Below are positions 24,724 to 32,339 of a DNA stretch of 64,000 nucleotides, one piece after another; position 1 is the first letter of the stretch; the number at the start of each line of letters is the position of its first letter. The notes under the pieces were generated by a model that had not been told where the DNA came from, did no database searches, and worked only from the letters and a program-made list of their open reading frames with translations. The position numbers and the translations under genes are program-made. Where the stretch lies: contig DDSH01000007.1 of assembly GCA_002343775.1 (NCBI GenBank), forward strand, positions 1 through 64,000. The letters are read 5' to 3'. Source of the DNA: Anaerolineales bacterium UBA2395. GTDB lineage: Bacteria > Chloroflexota > Anaerolineae > Anaerolineales > Villigracilaceae.

Positions 24724-26133
24724 ATGCCCAACGATCTTTTTGACCATGCCATGCAGGAACGGATGAAGACCGAAGCGCCGCTCGCCGCGCGAATGCGTCC
24801 GCGCACGTTGGAGGAATACATCGGGCAGGAGCATATCATCGGCGAAGGCAAACTCCTGCGCCGCGCCATCGAAGCGGATCGGCTATTCTCGTCCATCATC
24901 TTGTGGGGACCTCCCGGCACGGGCAAGACCACGCTGGCACAGGTCATCGCCAACACCACCAAGAGTCATTTTGTCACCATCTCTGCCATCCTGGCGGGCA
25001 AAGCCGATCTACGAGTCGTCATCGATGAAGCGCTTGAAAGAAGAAGACTCCATAATGAGAGAACGATTCTGTTCGTGGATGAAGTCCATCGTTGGAACAA
25101 AGCCCAACAGGACGCACTGCTCCCCCACGTCGAAAACGGGACATTCACGCTGATCGGCGCGACGACTGAGAATCCATACTTTGAAGTTATCAAGGCGCTC
25201 ATCTCCCGTTCACGCGTTTTTCAATTGAGGAATTTGAACAAGGATGAGACGGGAGTTCTGCTCGACCGCGCCCTTTCCGATAAAGAACGCGGCTATGGAG
25301 ACAAGCGCATCACCATCGACCCGGAAGCGCGCACCCATTTAATAGAAGTCGCCTCCGGTGACGCTCGTAACGCACTCAACGCGCTCGAACTGGCTGTCGA
25401 ATCCACGCCGCAAAATTCTGATGGCGTTATCCATGTCACCTTGGACGTGGCGCAAGAGTCGATCCAACGCCGGGCTGTGCTGTATGACAAGGATGGCGAC
25501 GCGCACTACGATACCATTTCCGCCTTCATCAAGTCCGTGCGCGGATCAGACCCAGACGCAGCCTTGTACTGGCTGGCAAAAATGATCTACGCCGGAGAAG
25601 ACCCAAAGTTCATCATCCGCCGTTTGATCATTCTCGCAGGTGAAGATATAGGCTTGGCAGACCCAATGGGACTTGTGGTCGCTTCTTCTGCCATGCAAGC
25701 GTTTGAATTCATCGGCTTACCCGAAGGCATCTACCCCATCGTCGAAGCGACGTTATATCTAGCGACTGCGCCCAAGTCCAACACAGCGGGAGCGTATTTC
25801 AAGGCGATGAAAAAGATCGAAGAAGAGGGACAAGTCTCCGTGCCACGCCACCTGATGGACGGCAACCGCGACGCCGCCGCGATGGGACACGGCAAGGATT
25901 ATGTGTATCCACATGAGTTCGAGGGACATTTCACACCGCAGCAATATTTACCCAAGCGTTTACTCGGAACCTATTTTTACTCACCGTCCGAAGAAGGTTA
26001 CGAGTCACAGGTCAAGTCACGGCTGGAGATGTGGCGCGAGGCACAGCGCAAGGTGTTGGGAATCACGGAAGTGGTCAACATCCCTGATATGAGCGAAGAA
26101 CAGATCGTGGAAATGAAGAGGAAGATAAAATAG
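24724..26133 (+). CDS. rarA: Replication-associated recombination protein RarA (MgsA)
   Basis: A 469-residue AAA+ ATPase of the RarA/WRNIP1 family acting at stalled replication forks. MRPRTLEEYIGQEHIIG is the family start. Walker A is GPPGTGKTT at about residues 62-70, Walker B is TILFVDEVHRWNKAQQDALLP, and sensor 1 is LIGATTENPYFEV. The C-terminal tetramerisation domain contains DPDAALYWLAKMIYAGEDP and the typical YVYPHEFEGHFTPQQYLP. The start is 30 nt downstream of the STAS gene. Full length. Confidence 0.96.
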   Translation: MPNDLFDHAMQERMKTEAPLAARMRPRTLEEYIGQEHIIGEGKLLRRAIEADRLFSSIILWGPPGTGKTTLAQVIANTTKSHFVTISAILAGKADLRVVIDEALERRRLHNERTILFVDEVHRWNKAQQDALLPHVENGTFTLIGATTENPYFEVIKALISRSRVFQLRNLNKDETGVLLDRALSDKERGYGDKRITIDPEARTHLIEVASGDARNALNALELAVESTPQNSDGVIHVTLDVAQESIQRRAVLYDKDGDAHYDTISAFIKSVRGSDPDAALYWLAKMIYAGEDPKFIIRRLIILAGEDIGLADPMGLVVASSAMQAFEFIGLPEGIYPIVEATLYLATAPKSNTAGAYFKAMKKIEEEGQVSVPRHLMDGNRDAAAMGHGKDYVYPHEFEGHFTPQQYLPKRLLGTYFYSPSEEGYESQVKSRLEMWREAQRKVLGITEVVNIPDMSEEQIVEMKRKIK

Positions 26134-26139
26134 TTTACA

Positions 26140-26213
26140 AGTACCAAGTTGCAGGTTGAAGGTTTATTAAATCTTCAAAACCAAACCTGTGACCTTCGAC
26201 ATCAAACCTACAA
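26140..26213. repeat. Opposed heptad arrays between rarA and the phosphatase gene
   Basis: 7-mers CAAGTAC, CAAGTTG, CAGGTTG, AAGGTTT (about 26140-26167) face CCAAACC, TGTGACC, TTCGACA, TCAAACC, TACAACA on the other side. The array reaches the start codon of the next gene at 26215. Confidence 0.6.
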
Positions 26214-26214
26214 C

Positions 26215-26850
26215 ATGACCTTATTACTTCTCATCCGGCACGGCGAAAACGATTATGTCAAGACTGGGAAAATGGCAGGACGAATTCCCGGCGTTCACTT
26301 AAATGAAAAGGGGCAGAAACAGGCTCAGGCGTTGGGAGATGCGTTGAAGGACGTCCCCATCAAAGCCATCTATTCCAGTCCGCTCGAGCGGGCAATGGAG
26401 ACGGCTAGTCCCATCGCTGAATCGCACAAACTCACCATCATGCAGGAACCCGACCTGATGGATACGAACATCGGCAAGTGGCAGGGCAAATCGTGGAAAT
26501 TGCTGGCGTTAAGAAAAGAATGGAAGATCGTCCAGAACGCGCCGTCACGGTTTCGGTTTCCTGATGGCGAATCATTCCCGGAGTGTCAGTTGCGGATCGT
26601 GAATGTGCTGGAACGAGTTATCCAAAAACACAATAAACCGCAGGATATTGTGGCAGTGGTCTTTCATGCCGATCCGATCAAATTGGCGGTTGCGCACTTC
26701 CTCGGAATGTCGCTCGATCATTTTCAGCGCCTCGGCTGCGACACTGGCTCATTGACCATGATCGCTGCTGGAGAATCAGGTGCATTTTTGCCGAAATTGA
26801 ATCAGCGTCCGCCGTTCGATTTTTTCCCAGGGAATCAAAAGAAAAAATGA
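26215..26850 (+). CDS. Histidine phosphatase (phosphoglycerate-mutase-like)
   Basis: A 211-residue member of the histidine phosphatase superfamily. LLLIRHGEND holds the phosphorylated His (RHG). IYSSPLERAMETASPIA carries the conserved Arg, and VVFHADPIKLAVAHFL holds the second catalytic His. The usual family motif has SHG/ THG here, so FHA is a mild variant. The start at 26215 gives the family N-terminus; the longer frame would translate the heptad repeat. It is coupled by ATGA overlap to the GNAT gene. The substrate is unknown. Confidence 0.85.
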   Translation: MTLLLLIRHGENDYVKTGKMAGRIPGVHLNEKGQKQAQALGDALKDVPIKAIYSSPLERAMETASPIAESHKLTIMQEPDLMDTNIGKWQGKSWKLLALRKEWKIVQNAPSRFRFPDGESFPECQLRIVNVLERVIQKHNKPQDIVAVVFHADPIKLAVAHFLGMSLDHFQRLGCDTGSLTMIAAGESGAFLPKLNQRPPFDFFPGNQKKK

Positions 26851-27377
26851 AGATCCTAGAATCTGAGAGGCTGTATTTTAGACGTTTGGTGATGGAAGAC
26901 CTCGATGCGCTTTACAAACTTTACAGCAACCCGGAAATCCGGCAGTATTTTCCCGAAGGCGTTTTGAACCACGAAGAGACCAAAGAAGAACTCAAATGGT
27001 TCCTGAATGGACATCCAAAACATCCAGAGTTGGGGCTGTGGGCAACCATTCACAAACCAAGCGGAAAATTCATTGGGCGTTGCGGGCTTCTCCCGTGGAC
27101 CATAGAAGGTCAAAACGAAGTGGAGATCGCCTACCTGCTCGACAAAGAATTCTGGGGACAGGGCCTCGCCTCGGAAGGGGCGCTGGCAATCCGCGATTAT
27201 GCCTTCAAAAAATTGGGGCTTTTGCGTCTCGTGTGTCTGATCGACCCGAAGAACATCGCCTCTCAGAAAGTGGCAGAGAAGATCGGCATGATCCTTGAAA
27301 AGCAAGTGGATGGCATCGACGGTGATAACTACCCAACCCTGATCTACGCGATAAACAAAGACCATGGCAAAACTTAA
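26847..27377 (+). CDS. GNAT-family N-acetyltransferase (RimJ/RimL-like)
   Basis: A 176-residue acetyltransferase. ESERLYFRRLVMEDLDALYKLY is the typical start of the Acetyltransf_3 group. The acetyl-CoA-binding motif A is EIAYLLDKEFWGQGLASEGALAI, and VCLIDPKNIASQKVAEKIGM is motif B. It is joined to the upstream phosphatase by ATGA overlap, and its last 14 nt overlap the Smr gene. The substrate, an amine or protein N-terminus, is unknown. Confidence 0.88.
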   Translation: MKILESERLYFRRLVMEDLDALYKLYSNPEIRQYFPEGVLNHEETKEELKWFLNGHPKHPELGLWATIHKPSGKFIGRCGLLPWTIEGQNEVEIAYLLDKEFWGQGLASEGALAIRDYAFKKLGLLRLVCLIDPKNIASQKVAEKIGMILEKQVDGIDGDNYPTLIYAINKDHGKT

Positions 27378-27618
27378 ACTTGACCTGCACGACATCTACA
27401 ACAAAGGCGACAAGATCGAGGCTGAGTTGAACCGCATCGTCGAAGAAGCCATTGACAGAAAAATAGAACTCGTCGAGATCATCCCGGGCAAAGGCAGCGG
27501 ACAACTCAAAAAGAAGGTTCTACGGTTTTTGAATCAATCTCACATCAAAAAACTCTATCACCGCATCGAAAAAGATGACAAGAACTTCGGGCGGATATTT
27601 ATCCACTTTCGTTTTTAA
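27364..27618 (+). CDS. Small Smr-domain protein
   Basis: An 84-residue stand-alone Smr domain. LDLHDIYNKGD matches the LDLHG-like motif, VEIIPGKGSGQLKKKVLRFL is the HGKGxGxL-type motif with His replaced by Pro, and the C-terminal FGRIFIHFRF is the final strand. Smr domains nick branched DNA or cleave RNA. The variant motif makes catalytic activity uncertain. The start overlaps the GNAT gene end by 14 nt, in another frame. Confidence 0.8.
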   Translation: MAKLKLDLHDIYNKGDKIEAELNRIVEEAIDRKIELVEIIPGKGSGQLKKKVLRFLNQSHIKKLYHRIEKDDKNFGRIFIHFRF

Positions 27619-27626
27619 TGAAAGAA

Positions 27627-27648
27627 GAGGCGACCTTTCTGTCGCCTC
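27627..27648. terminator. Shared hairpin between convergent genes
   Basis: GAGGCGAC (27627-27634) and GTCGCCTC (27641-27648) with a 6-nt loop. It ends the plus-strand run, and on the minus strand lies just after the fusion gene's stop, followed by TTCTTTC. No long T-run. Confidence 0.6.
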
Positions 27649-27653
27649 CGTTA

Positions 27654-30452
27654 TTACTTCCACAATTTTGCCAATTCGTTCAGGGATTTGTAATACGGCT
27701 CGATGCTTGGGATGAAGTGCGCCTCGTTCTTCGCGTGTGGACCAACGCCGGATTGTCCCCACACCACGGCTTGACCGCCGGGAGCGAATCTTGCACTGGT
27801 CCCAGGCAATTTCTTGCCGATACGCGGCTCAGACTCACCCGCATTTTTTACGGCTTCGATGAGCGCTTTCAACGCTGGATTATTCGGGTCACACGCCACG
27901 CCGTTCTCCATGACGGAGAAGTTCACTTCCAATCCGTTCTCCGCACAATATGCTTCGACCTTTGACTTTAGACCTTCGACATCATCTTGCGGGACGGGGC
28001 GAATCTCCACGCCCAAAACACCCTCTGCCGCAGTGACGTTGTAGATGCCCGGTGTACCCACGTTGATAAACGGGAACTTGGCTTGAGATTGCCAACCGTC
28101 TGCGGCTTTGAGTGTGAGATGTTTGGCGAACATCTCATTCAGTGCGGCACGGGCGGCAATGAGTTTCTCGCTCAAATCGCCTGTCCCTGCTACGCCGCTG
28201 TGCGCCTTTGCGCCACGGGCGATGACATCAAAACGCATCACGCCGCGGTTTTCGATACAGATTTCCCCAAAGAGTTCGTTGCCTTTTTCACCGGTGCGTT
28301 CTCCGGCAATGAAGAGGCTTGGGGTGAGATTTAATTCCTTGAGAACATGCGGCGTACCCCATTCTTCGGCTTCGCCATTTTCTTCGTTGCCGACTAACAG
28401 CAGTTGAATGTTTGGATACGGTGCACCTGCCTTCATTTGGTCTTTCATCCAAACCAGATACGTCGCCACGACGGTTTTCATGTCCGCGGCGCCGCGCCCG
28501 TGCAGGTAATCACCTTCGATGCGCGGTTGGAACTGGGAGTCATCAGGTTCGGGTTCGACCACGTCAAAATGACCGGTGAGGAGAATTGGCAATTGGTGAT
28601 TGGTAACTGGTGATTGGGGGAAAGTCGCATACACGGCGGGGTATTTCCCGTCAAAATATTTCACTTCCAAGCCAGCGTTGCGTAGATAGTCATCCACGAG
28701 AGAACCGGCGCGGTGAACTTCGTCGAGGCGTTCATCTGGGCAGGCGGTGACGGATGGGATGCGAATCAACTGTTGGGCGAGGTCGAGAATTTCAGCGGTC
28801 TTGTTCGGGTAGGAAAGTTCCACCACGGCTTGCGTGCGTGCGCGGAATTGAATCGGCGCGTTGGGCAATTGACGGGCAACTTCACGGCTGCGTTGAACGT
28901 ACTCGGCAATTTTGGGAGCATCGACGCCAAGCGCGTTGTGATCGGCGCAGACTTGTTCCACATCCGCTTTGACACGCGCTTCATGCTCATAAAGAAATTC
29001 CTTGAGCAATTCCATCGGCACTTCGTCACTTTCGCCAATTTCCATTTTGAGGCGCGCGCGGATTTTCTCGGCTGTGTTGCGTCCGCCTTCAGACATTTCC
29101 ACGAGCGGATGCAGGTCGTTCCACATATTCAGGGCTTCAGCAAGCGGTTTGATCTCATTGAGTGTCCACTTGAGGAAGTCGCGCACAAGGATAGGCTTGC
29201 CTGTTAGCGGATTTTCGATCTCGGCTCGCAGACCATGTTTTGCAGCAAGTTCTTCGTTGGCGCGGGCGCGAGTAATATCCTCACTATCGTAACGGAAGCC
29301 GCGCGCGAATTTCGGGTCGGCATAGATTTTCAGCATGAGTAGGTAACGGAAGGTCAGATTGGCAACATCGAGGTCGAGGTTGTGACCGCCTTCATCCACG
29401 CGGATTTCCACGCGTCCCATTGGCAGGTTGATACGCGCCATCAGGTTCTGACGTTCGACCTGTCGTGCCATTTCTTCCGGCGGGGTGGATTGACCCGCGG
29501 CAAAGAGTCCGCGTGCGTAGAGTGATTCGAGTTGTTCGCTCGTGGTAGAGATAATGCGCTCCACCGGTTCAGAAAAACTACGGGCGCGGACGGGCGTCCA
29601 GTTGTTATTGCCAAAGCGCACCCCTCGGCGTACGAGGTCGTATGAGATTTGCAGGTAATCGTTATAGGAACGGTACAGATCGGGCAGGTCGATCTCGCGC
29701 GGATTCGGGAAGGTGAGGTTGCGAATCGAGTCGAATTCCGTGAGGATGACCGCGGCGCGTCCGTCTTTGACTTGAGCCTGCATCGGCGTAGAGGCACTCG
29801 TCGCAATGAAGAGCGAGGCAAAAGCACGTAAGAGACGCGTGGCAGTGATGTAAAACTCCGACTTGTAGTCATCCAAATGTTTGTCGCCGCGTTCGCTGGC
29901 AGAGAGATGCATGAAGTCCCAGGCAAAGAGCGGGTCGGGCAATGAGATGTTTGTATGAATGCCTGTCGTGGCGAGGGTGTCACCATAAAGGTCAACGCAT
30001 TTTTCAAGATAGCGGCGTTTGGCTAAAGACCAATTACCAGGAATCGATTGGTGACCGATATCAGTGAGGAAGAGCAGATTGCCATGCCAGTAATGCAGGC
30101 GTTCGCCGAAATTCAGCCCGGCGCGATGCAAGGCGTTCATGAGCGAGGCTTCCATCAGGCGGGCTTCGTAGATCGCACCGCGCGGCGTGTAATACGGGCG
30201 GGTTGCCCATTCCACCATCCAGTGGAAGACTTCGAGTTGGCTGTATTGTTTCTGCCAGGCAGGGATACACTCGGCACGCAGATAATCCACGAAGGAGTGC
30301 TGGCTGGGTCCGGCGCCAACGGTTAGCAGCGGACGCAGGTCTTCATCAAGCAGATTCCATTCTTGTTCAAAGCCAGCAAGACCACCTTGTGGTTTATCTT
30401 TCATGGCTTCTTCGAGCGCGAGTTGGTATTTTTCGGCGAATTGTTGGGGCAT
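27654..30452 (-). CDS. Fusion: glutamate-cysteine-ligase-like domain plus M20 metallopeptidase
   Basis: A 932-residue two-part protein. Residues about 20-480 resemble the GCS2 carboxylate-amine ligase fold: GFEQEWNLLDEDLRPL (Glu cluster), TGIHTNISLPD and RVEIRVDEGGHNLDLD. Residues about 555-930 are an M20 peptidase/deacylase of the ArgE/DapE/CPG2 type with metal ligands LLTGHFDVVEP, GRGAADMKTVVATYL, GNEENGEAEEWG and GERTG, plus the lid domain (ENRGVMRFDVIARGAKAHSG). The linker and early M20 region contain a heptad repeat translated as SPVTNHQLPIL. It lies 86 nt downstream of an aminotransferase in one operon. One half could form an amide bond and the other hydrolyse one. Substrates are unknown. 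Confidence 0.85.
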   Translation of the reverse strand: MPQQFAEKYQLALEEAMKDKPQGGLAGFEQEWNLLDEDLRPLLTVGAGPSQHSFVDYLRAECIPAWQKQYSQLEVFHWMVEWATRPYYTPRGAIYEARLMEASLMNALHRAGLNFGERLHYWHGNLLFLTDIGHQSIPGNWSLAKRRYLEKCVDLYGDTLATTGIHTNISLPDPLFAWDFMHLSASERGDKHLDDYKSEFYITATRLLRAFASLFIATSASTPMQAQVKDGRAAVILTEFDSIRNLTFPNPREIDLPDLYRSYNDYLQISYDLVRRGVRFGNNNWTPVRARSFSEPVERIISTTSEQLESLYARGLFAAGQSTPPEEMARQVERQNLMARINLPMGRVEIRVDEGGHNLDLDVANLTFRYLLMLKIYADPKFARGFRYDSEDITRARANEELAAKHGLRAEIENPLTGKPILVRDFLKWTLNEIKPLAEALNMWNDLHPLVEMSEGGRNTAEKIRARLKMEIGESDEVPMELLKEFLYEHEARVKADVEQVCADHNALGVDAPKIAEYVQRSREVARQLPNAPIQFRARTQAVVELSYPNKTAEILDLAQQLIRIPSVTACPDERLDEVHRAGSLVDDYLRNAGLEVKYFDGKYPAVYATFPQSPVTNHQLPILLTGHFDVVEPEPDDSQFQPRIEGDYLHGRGAADMKTVVATYLVWMKDQMKAGAPYPNIQLLLVGNEENGEAEEWGTPHVLKELNLTPSLFIAGERTGEKGNELFGEICIENRGVMRFDVIARGAKAHSGVAGTGDLSEKLIAARAALNEMFAKHLTLKAADGWQSQAKFPFINVGTPGIYNVTAAEGVLGVEIRPVPQDDVEGLKSKVEAYCAENGLEVNFSVMENGVACDPNNPALKALIEAVKNAGESEPRIGKKLPGTSARFAPGGQAVVWGQSGVGPHAKNEAHFIPSIEPYYKSLNELAKLWK
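28584..28618. repeat. Heptad array inside the M20 coding region
   Basis: Five tandem 7-mers: AATTGGC, AATTGGT, GATTGGT, AACTGGT, GATTGGG. 35 nt would shift the frame unless compensated, yet the reading frame is intact. The translated stretch replaces the loop before LLTGHFDVV. Confidence 0.8.
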
Positions 30453-30488
30453 GGGTTAGTCCTAAAATAATTTAGATGATTTCATAAA

Positions 30489-30543
30489 AAGTGGAAAGTA
30501 GAAAGTGGGGCAATATTCCACCTTCTACTTTCCATTCACTACT
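30489..30543. repeat. Heptad-type inverted repeat after the aminotransferase
   Basis: AAGTGGA, AAGTAGA, AAGTGGG (30489-30509) and the opposing CCACCTT, CTACTTT, CCATTCA, CTACTTC (30518-30545). The arms pair over about 19 nt with two mismatches, and the right array overlaps the aminotransferase stop codon. Confidence 0.75.
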
Positions 30544-31843
30544 TCTTCAATTCGTTCAACCCTTCCATCAAACGTTTAAAAGCACCTTCGGTCCGTTCAA
30601 CGGGCGTGGCATACGAGAAGCGGATCCAGTCGCCGCCGAAGGGGGAGAAGAAGGCACCGGGCACGATGGCAATGCCGTGATTCTCAGCGAGGTATTGACC
30701 GAGTTGTTCGGTATCTGCCCAGCCTTTGGCTTTGATGAATTCGCCCACGTTCATGAAAGCGTAATAGCCTTTACCGATGATGTGTTGCAGTCCGCTTTCG
30801 GCGAGGAGTTTTTTGAGGGCAACGCGGCTGGCGTTGGTCGGTTCGATGATGGTCTTGGCGGCTTCGTTAAAGCCCATTTCGTAGGCAGCCATGGCAACGG
30901 CAAGCGAGAAGAACGAAGGGATGACTCCATGCGAAGCGCGGGCGGTGATGAATTTGATGACGGCTTCATCGGCGATAAGGTGACAGTTACGGATATTCGA
31001 GCCGCCCAACGATTTGGTAATGCCATCGAGGAACATGATGCGCTTGCGTTCTTCGGGTGTGAATGCCTTGAGGAAGGAATTCAAATCCATTGGCGATTCG
31101 TCGGTGACGTAGTGATACATCCAGTCGAAGAGCACGAAGGCAACACCGGCTTCGAGCGCGGCTTTGGCGAGTGAGACCTGCTTTTCGACAGCGATGGTCA
31201 TGCCGGTTGGATTGTCGGGATTGGTGATGACCAGCCCGGCGATCTTGCGTCCTTTTGATTCGGCAAATTTCACGCTCTCACGAATCGCCTCTTCGGAATA
31301 CGCCCAGCCTTGCGCCGGGTCACCGGGAGCCCAGAGCACATTCGCGCCGACTCCATACGGACCCCAGTTGTATGAAATCCACGGCACACGCGAGACCATG
31401 ATGAGGTCACCCTGGCGTCCGTAGCCGAGGGCAAGCATGGCTTGATAGGCTTTGTTCAGTGCGTCACGTCCACCCGCGGTGCCGAGCACGTTGGCGGGAC
31501 CCCAGCCAGAAGCGGAGTCTAATTTCCAATACTGCTCAATGACCGCCTTGCGGTAGGCATCGGTGCCGAACGGCATATCGTAAGCCGTACCATGCTCCAG
31601 TTGGAGTTGAAGCGCGCGTTCCAAAATCGGCTTGGGGGTTCCGGGCAGCGAGGCGCCGCCGTCGCCCTGAGATGCGTCAAAGATTTTGGCTCCGGCGTTT
31701 TTCTCCAGATAGACCTTCAACGACTTGTTGATCAGAAACATGCGCGAGGGCGGAATATCCATCATCTGTTTGAGATGATCGCTGACAGGCACGAGATGTT
31801 TTTCGTCTACAGCAAGAACGGGCGTCGTGTTGGAAATGCTCAT
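30539..31843 (-). CDS. PLP-dependent aminotransferase, class I/II
   Basis: A 434-residue fold-type I aminotransferase. TAGGRDALNKAYQAML is the PLP-phosphate helix region, VITNPDNPTGMTI carries the conserved Asn/Pro pair, FVLFDWMYHYV the Asp that binds the pyridine nitrogen, and FLDGITKSLGGSNIRNC the Schiff-base Lys. GDWIRFSYATP contains the carboxylate-binding Arg. The N-terminus (about 1-75) is longer than in AspC. It is the first full-size gene behind an attenuator-type leader with a 34-codon peptide, and the GCS-like/M20 fusion follows in the same operon. The amino donor and acceptor cannot be told; leader codons (Asn/Thr, tandem Trp) are the only hint. Confidence 0.9.
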   Translation of the reverse strand: MSISNTTPVLAVDEKHLVPVSDHLKQMMDIPPSRMFLINKSLKVYLEKNAGAKIFDASQGDGGASLPGTPKPILERALQLQLEHGTAYDMPFGTDAYRKAVIEQYWKLDSASGWGPANVLGTAGGRDALNKAYQAMLALGYGRQGDLIMVSRVPWISYNWGPYGVGANVLWAPGDPAQGWAYSEEAIRESVKFAESKGRKIAGLVITNPDNPTGMTIAVEKQVSLAKAALEAGVAFVLFDWMYHYVTDESPMDLNSFLKAFTPEERKRIMFLDGITKSLGGSNIRNCHLIADEAVIKFITARASHGVIPSFFSLAVAMAAYEMGFNEAAKTIIEPTNASRVALKKLLAESGLQHIIGKGYYAFMNVGEFIKAKGWADTEQLGQYLAENHGIAIVPGAFFSPFGGDWIRFSYATPVERTEGAFKRLMEGLNELKK

Positions 31844-31858
31844 GGTGAATTCTCCTTA

Positions 31859-31889
31859 AGAAAAATGCCCCGATGTCTCGGGGCATTGG
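31859..31889 (-). terminator. Attenuator terminator before the aminotransferase
   Basis: In the minus-strand RNA, AAUGCCCCGA-GACA-UCGGGGCAUU is followed by UUUC and, 7 nt later, the aminotransferase RBS AAGGAG. The 5' arm (31889-31878) is also perfectly complementary over 12 nt to 31946-31935 inside the leader ORF, giving a competing antiterminator. No promoter fits between the terminator and the gene. Confidence 0.85.
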
Positions 31890-31895
31890 GTGTAC

Positions 31896-32000
31896 TTAGT
31901 TGACTTGAACTTGTTGCTGTTCGCCCGACAACCACCAATGCCCCGAACCGAAATTGGTACGAGTGATATTGGTATTGCGGCGGTCATTCAGGTTGAACAT
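31896..32000 (-). CDS. 34-residue leader peptide with tandem Trp codons
   Basis: The ORF starts MFNLNDRRNTNITRTNFGSG and continues HWWLSGEQQQVQVN. The ATG lies 8 nt after a TATGCT -10 box, so the transcript is probably leaderless or nearly so. Asn and Thr codons are dense at positions 9-16 (N-T-N-I-T-R-T-N), and tandem Trp codons are at 22-23. The stop codon is 7 nt before the 5' arm of the terminator complex. The codons for Ser19-Trp22 are exactly the antiterminator strand, and ACCAAU segments upstream (for example 31958-31953) can pair with AUUGGU (31939-31934), giving a 1:2, 2:3, 3:4 set as in amino-acid operon attenuators. The sensed amino acid is not certain. Confidence 0.75.
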   Translation of the reverse strand: MFNLNDRRNTNITRTNFGSGHWWLSGEQQQVQVN

Positions 32001-32008
32001 TGCGCGCA

Positions 32009-32037
32009 AGCATACCACTGGGATATACAAGCGTCAA
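32009..32037 (-). promoter_or_regulatory. Promoter of the leader/aminotransferase transcript
   Basis: On the minus strand TTGACG (32037-32032), a 17-nt spacer, and TATGCT (32014-32009). It lies just after the stop codon of the MoaD-like gene, and predicted initiation falls at or next to the leader ATG. Confidence 0.78.
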
Positions 32038-32042
32038 GGAAC

Positions 32043-32339
32043 TCACCCGCCAGACATCGCGCCCACAACGCGGAACGGCTCGCGTCCTTCCAACACAGCA
32101 GCAGGGATCGGCGTCTCCCACGGTTCCAGCGACCAATCTTGACCACAGGCAAAGAAGCGGATGAAGTCTCGCCGTTGACCCGTGACCTGATCGCGAATCG
32201 TTCCACGCAAAACGGGATACTTCAACTCCAACGCCTCCAAAACGGACCTGAGAGTGGGTTCGCCTTCGACGGAGATTTCCACCTCTCTGCCGGTGCGTGC
32301 CAAATTTTGCAAGTGATAGGGGAGCACGACGCGGATCAT
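32043..32339 (-). CDS. MoaD/ThiS-family sulfur-carrier-like protein
   Basis: A 98-residue beta-grasp protein starting MIRVVLPYHLQNLAR and ending GAMSGG. The C-terminal Gly-Gly is the feature by which MoaD/ThiS carriers are adenylated and thiolated. TLRSVLEALELKYPVLRGTIRD matches the family helix. The ATG overlaps the stop codon of the BNR-repeat gene upstream (ATGA), so the two are translationally coupled. No MoeB/ThiF or MoaE gene is nearby, so molybdopterin synthesis is not implied. Confidence 0.85.
   Translation of the reverse strand: MIRVVLPYHLQNLARTGREVEISVEGEPTLRSVLEALELKYPVLRGTIRDQVTGQRRDFIRFFACGQDWSLEPWETPIPAAVLEGREPFRVVGAMSGG

Noticed and set aside
27364..27377. Frameshift between GNAT and Smr genes
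   Set aside because: The 14-nt overlap is a normal coupled arrangement; both products have complete family ends.
28584..28618. CRISPR-like or VNTR array
   Set aside because: Only five degenerate 7-nt units with no spacers; the repeats in this window are heptad arrays or palindromes, and no cas genes are present near the Cas4-like nuclease.
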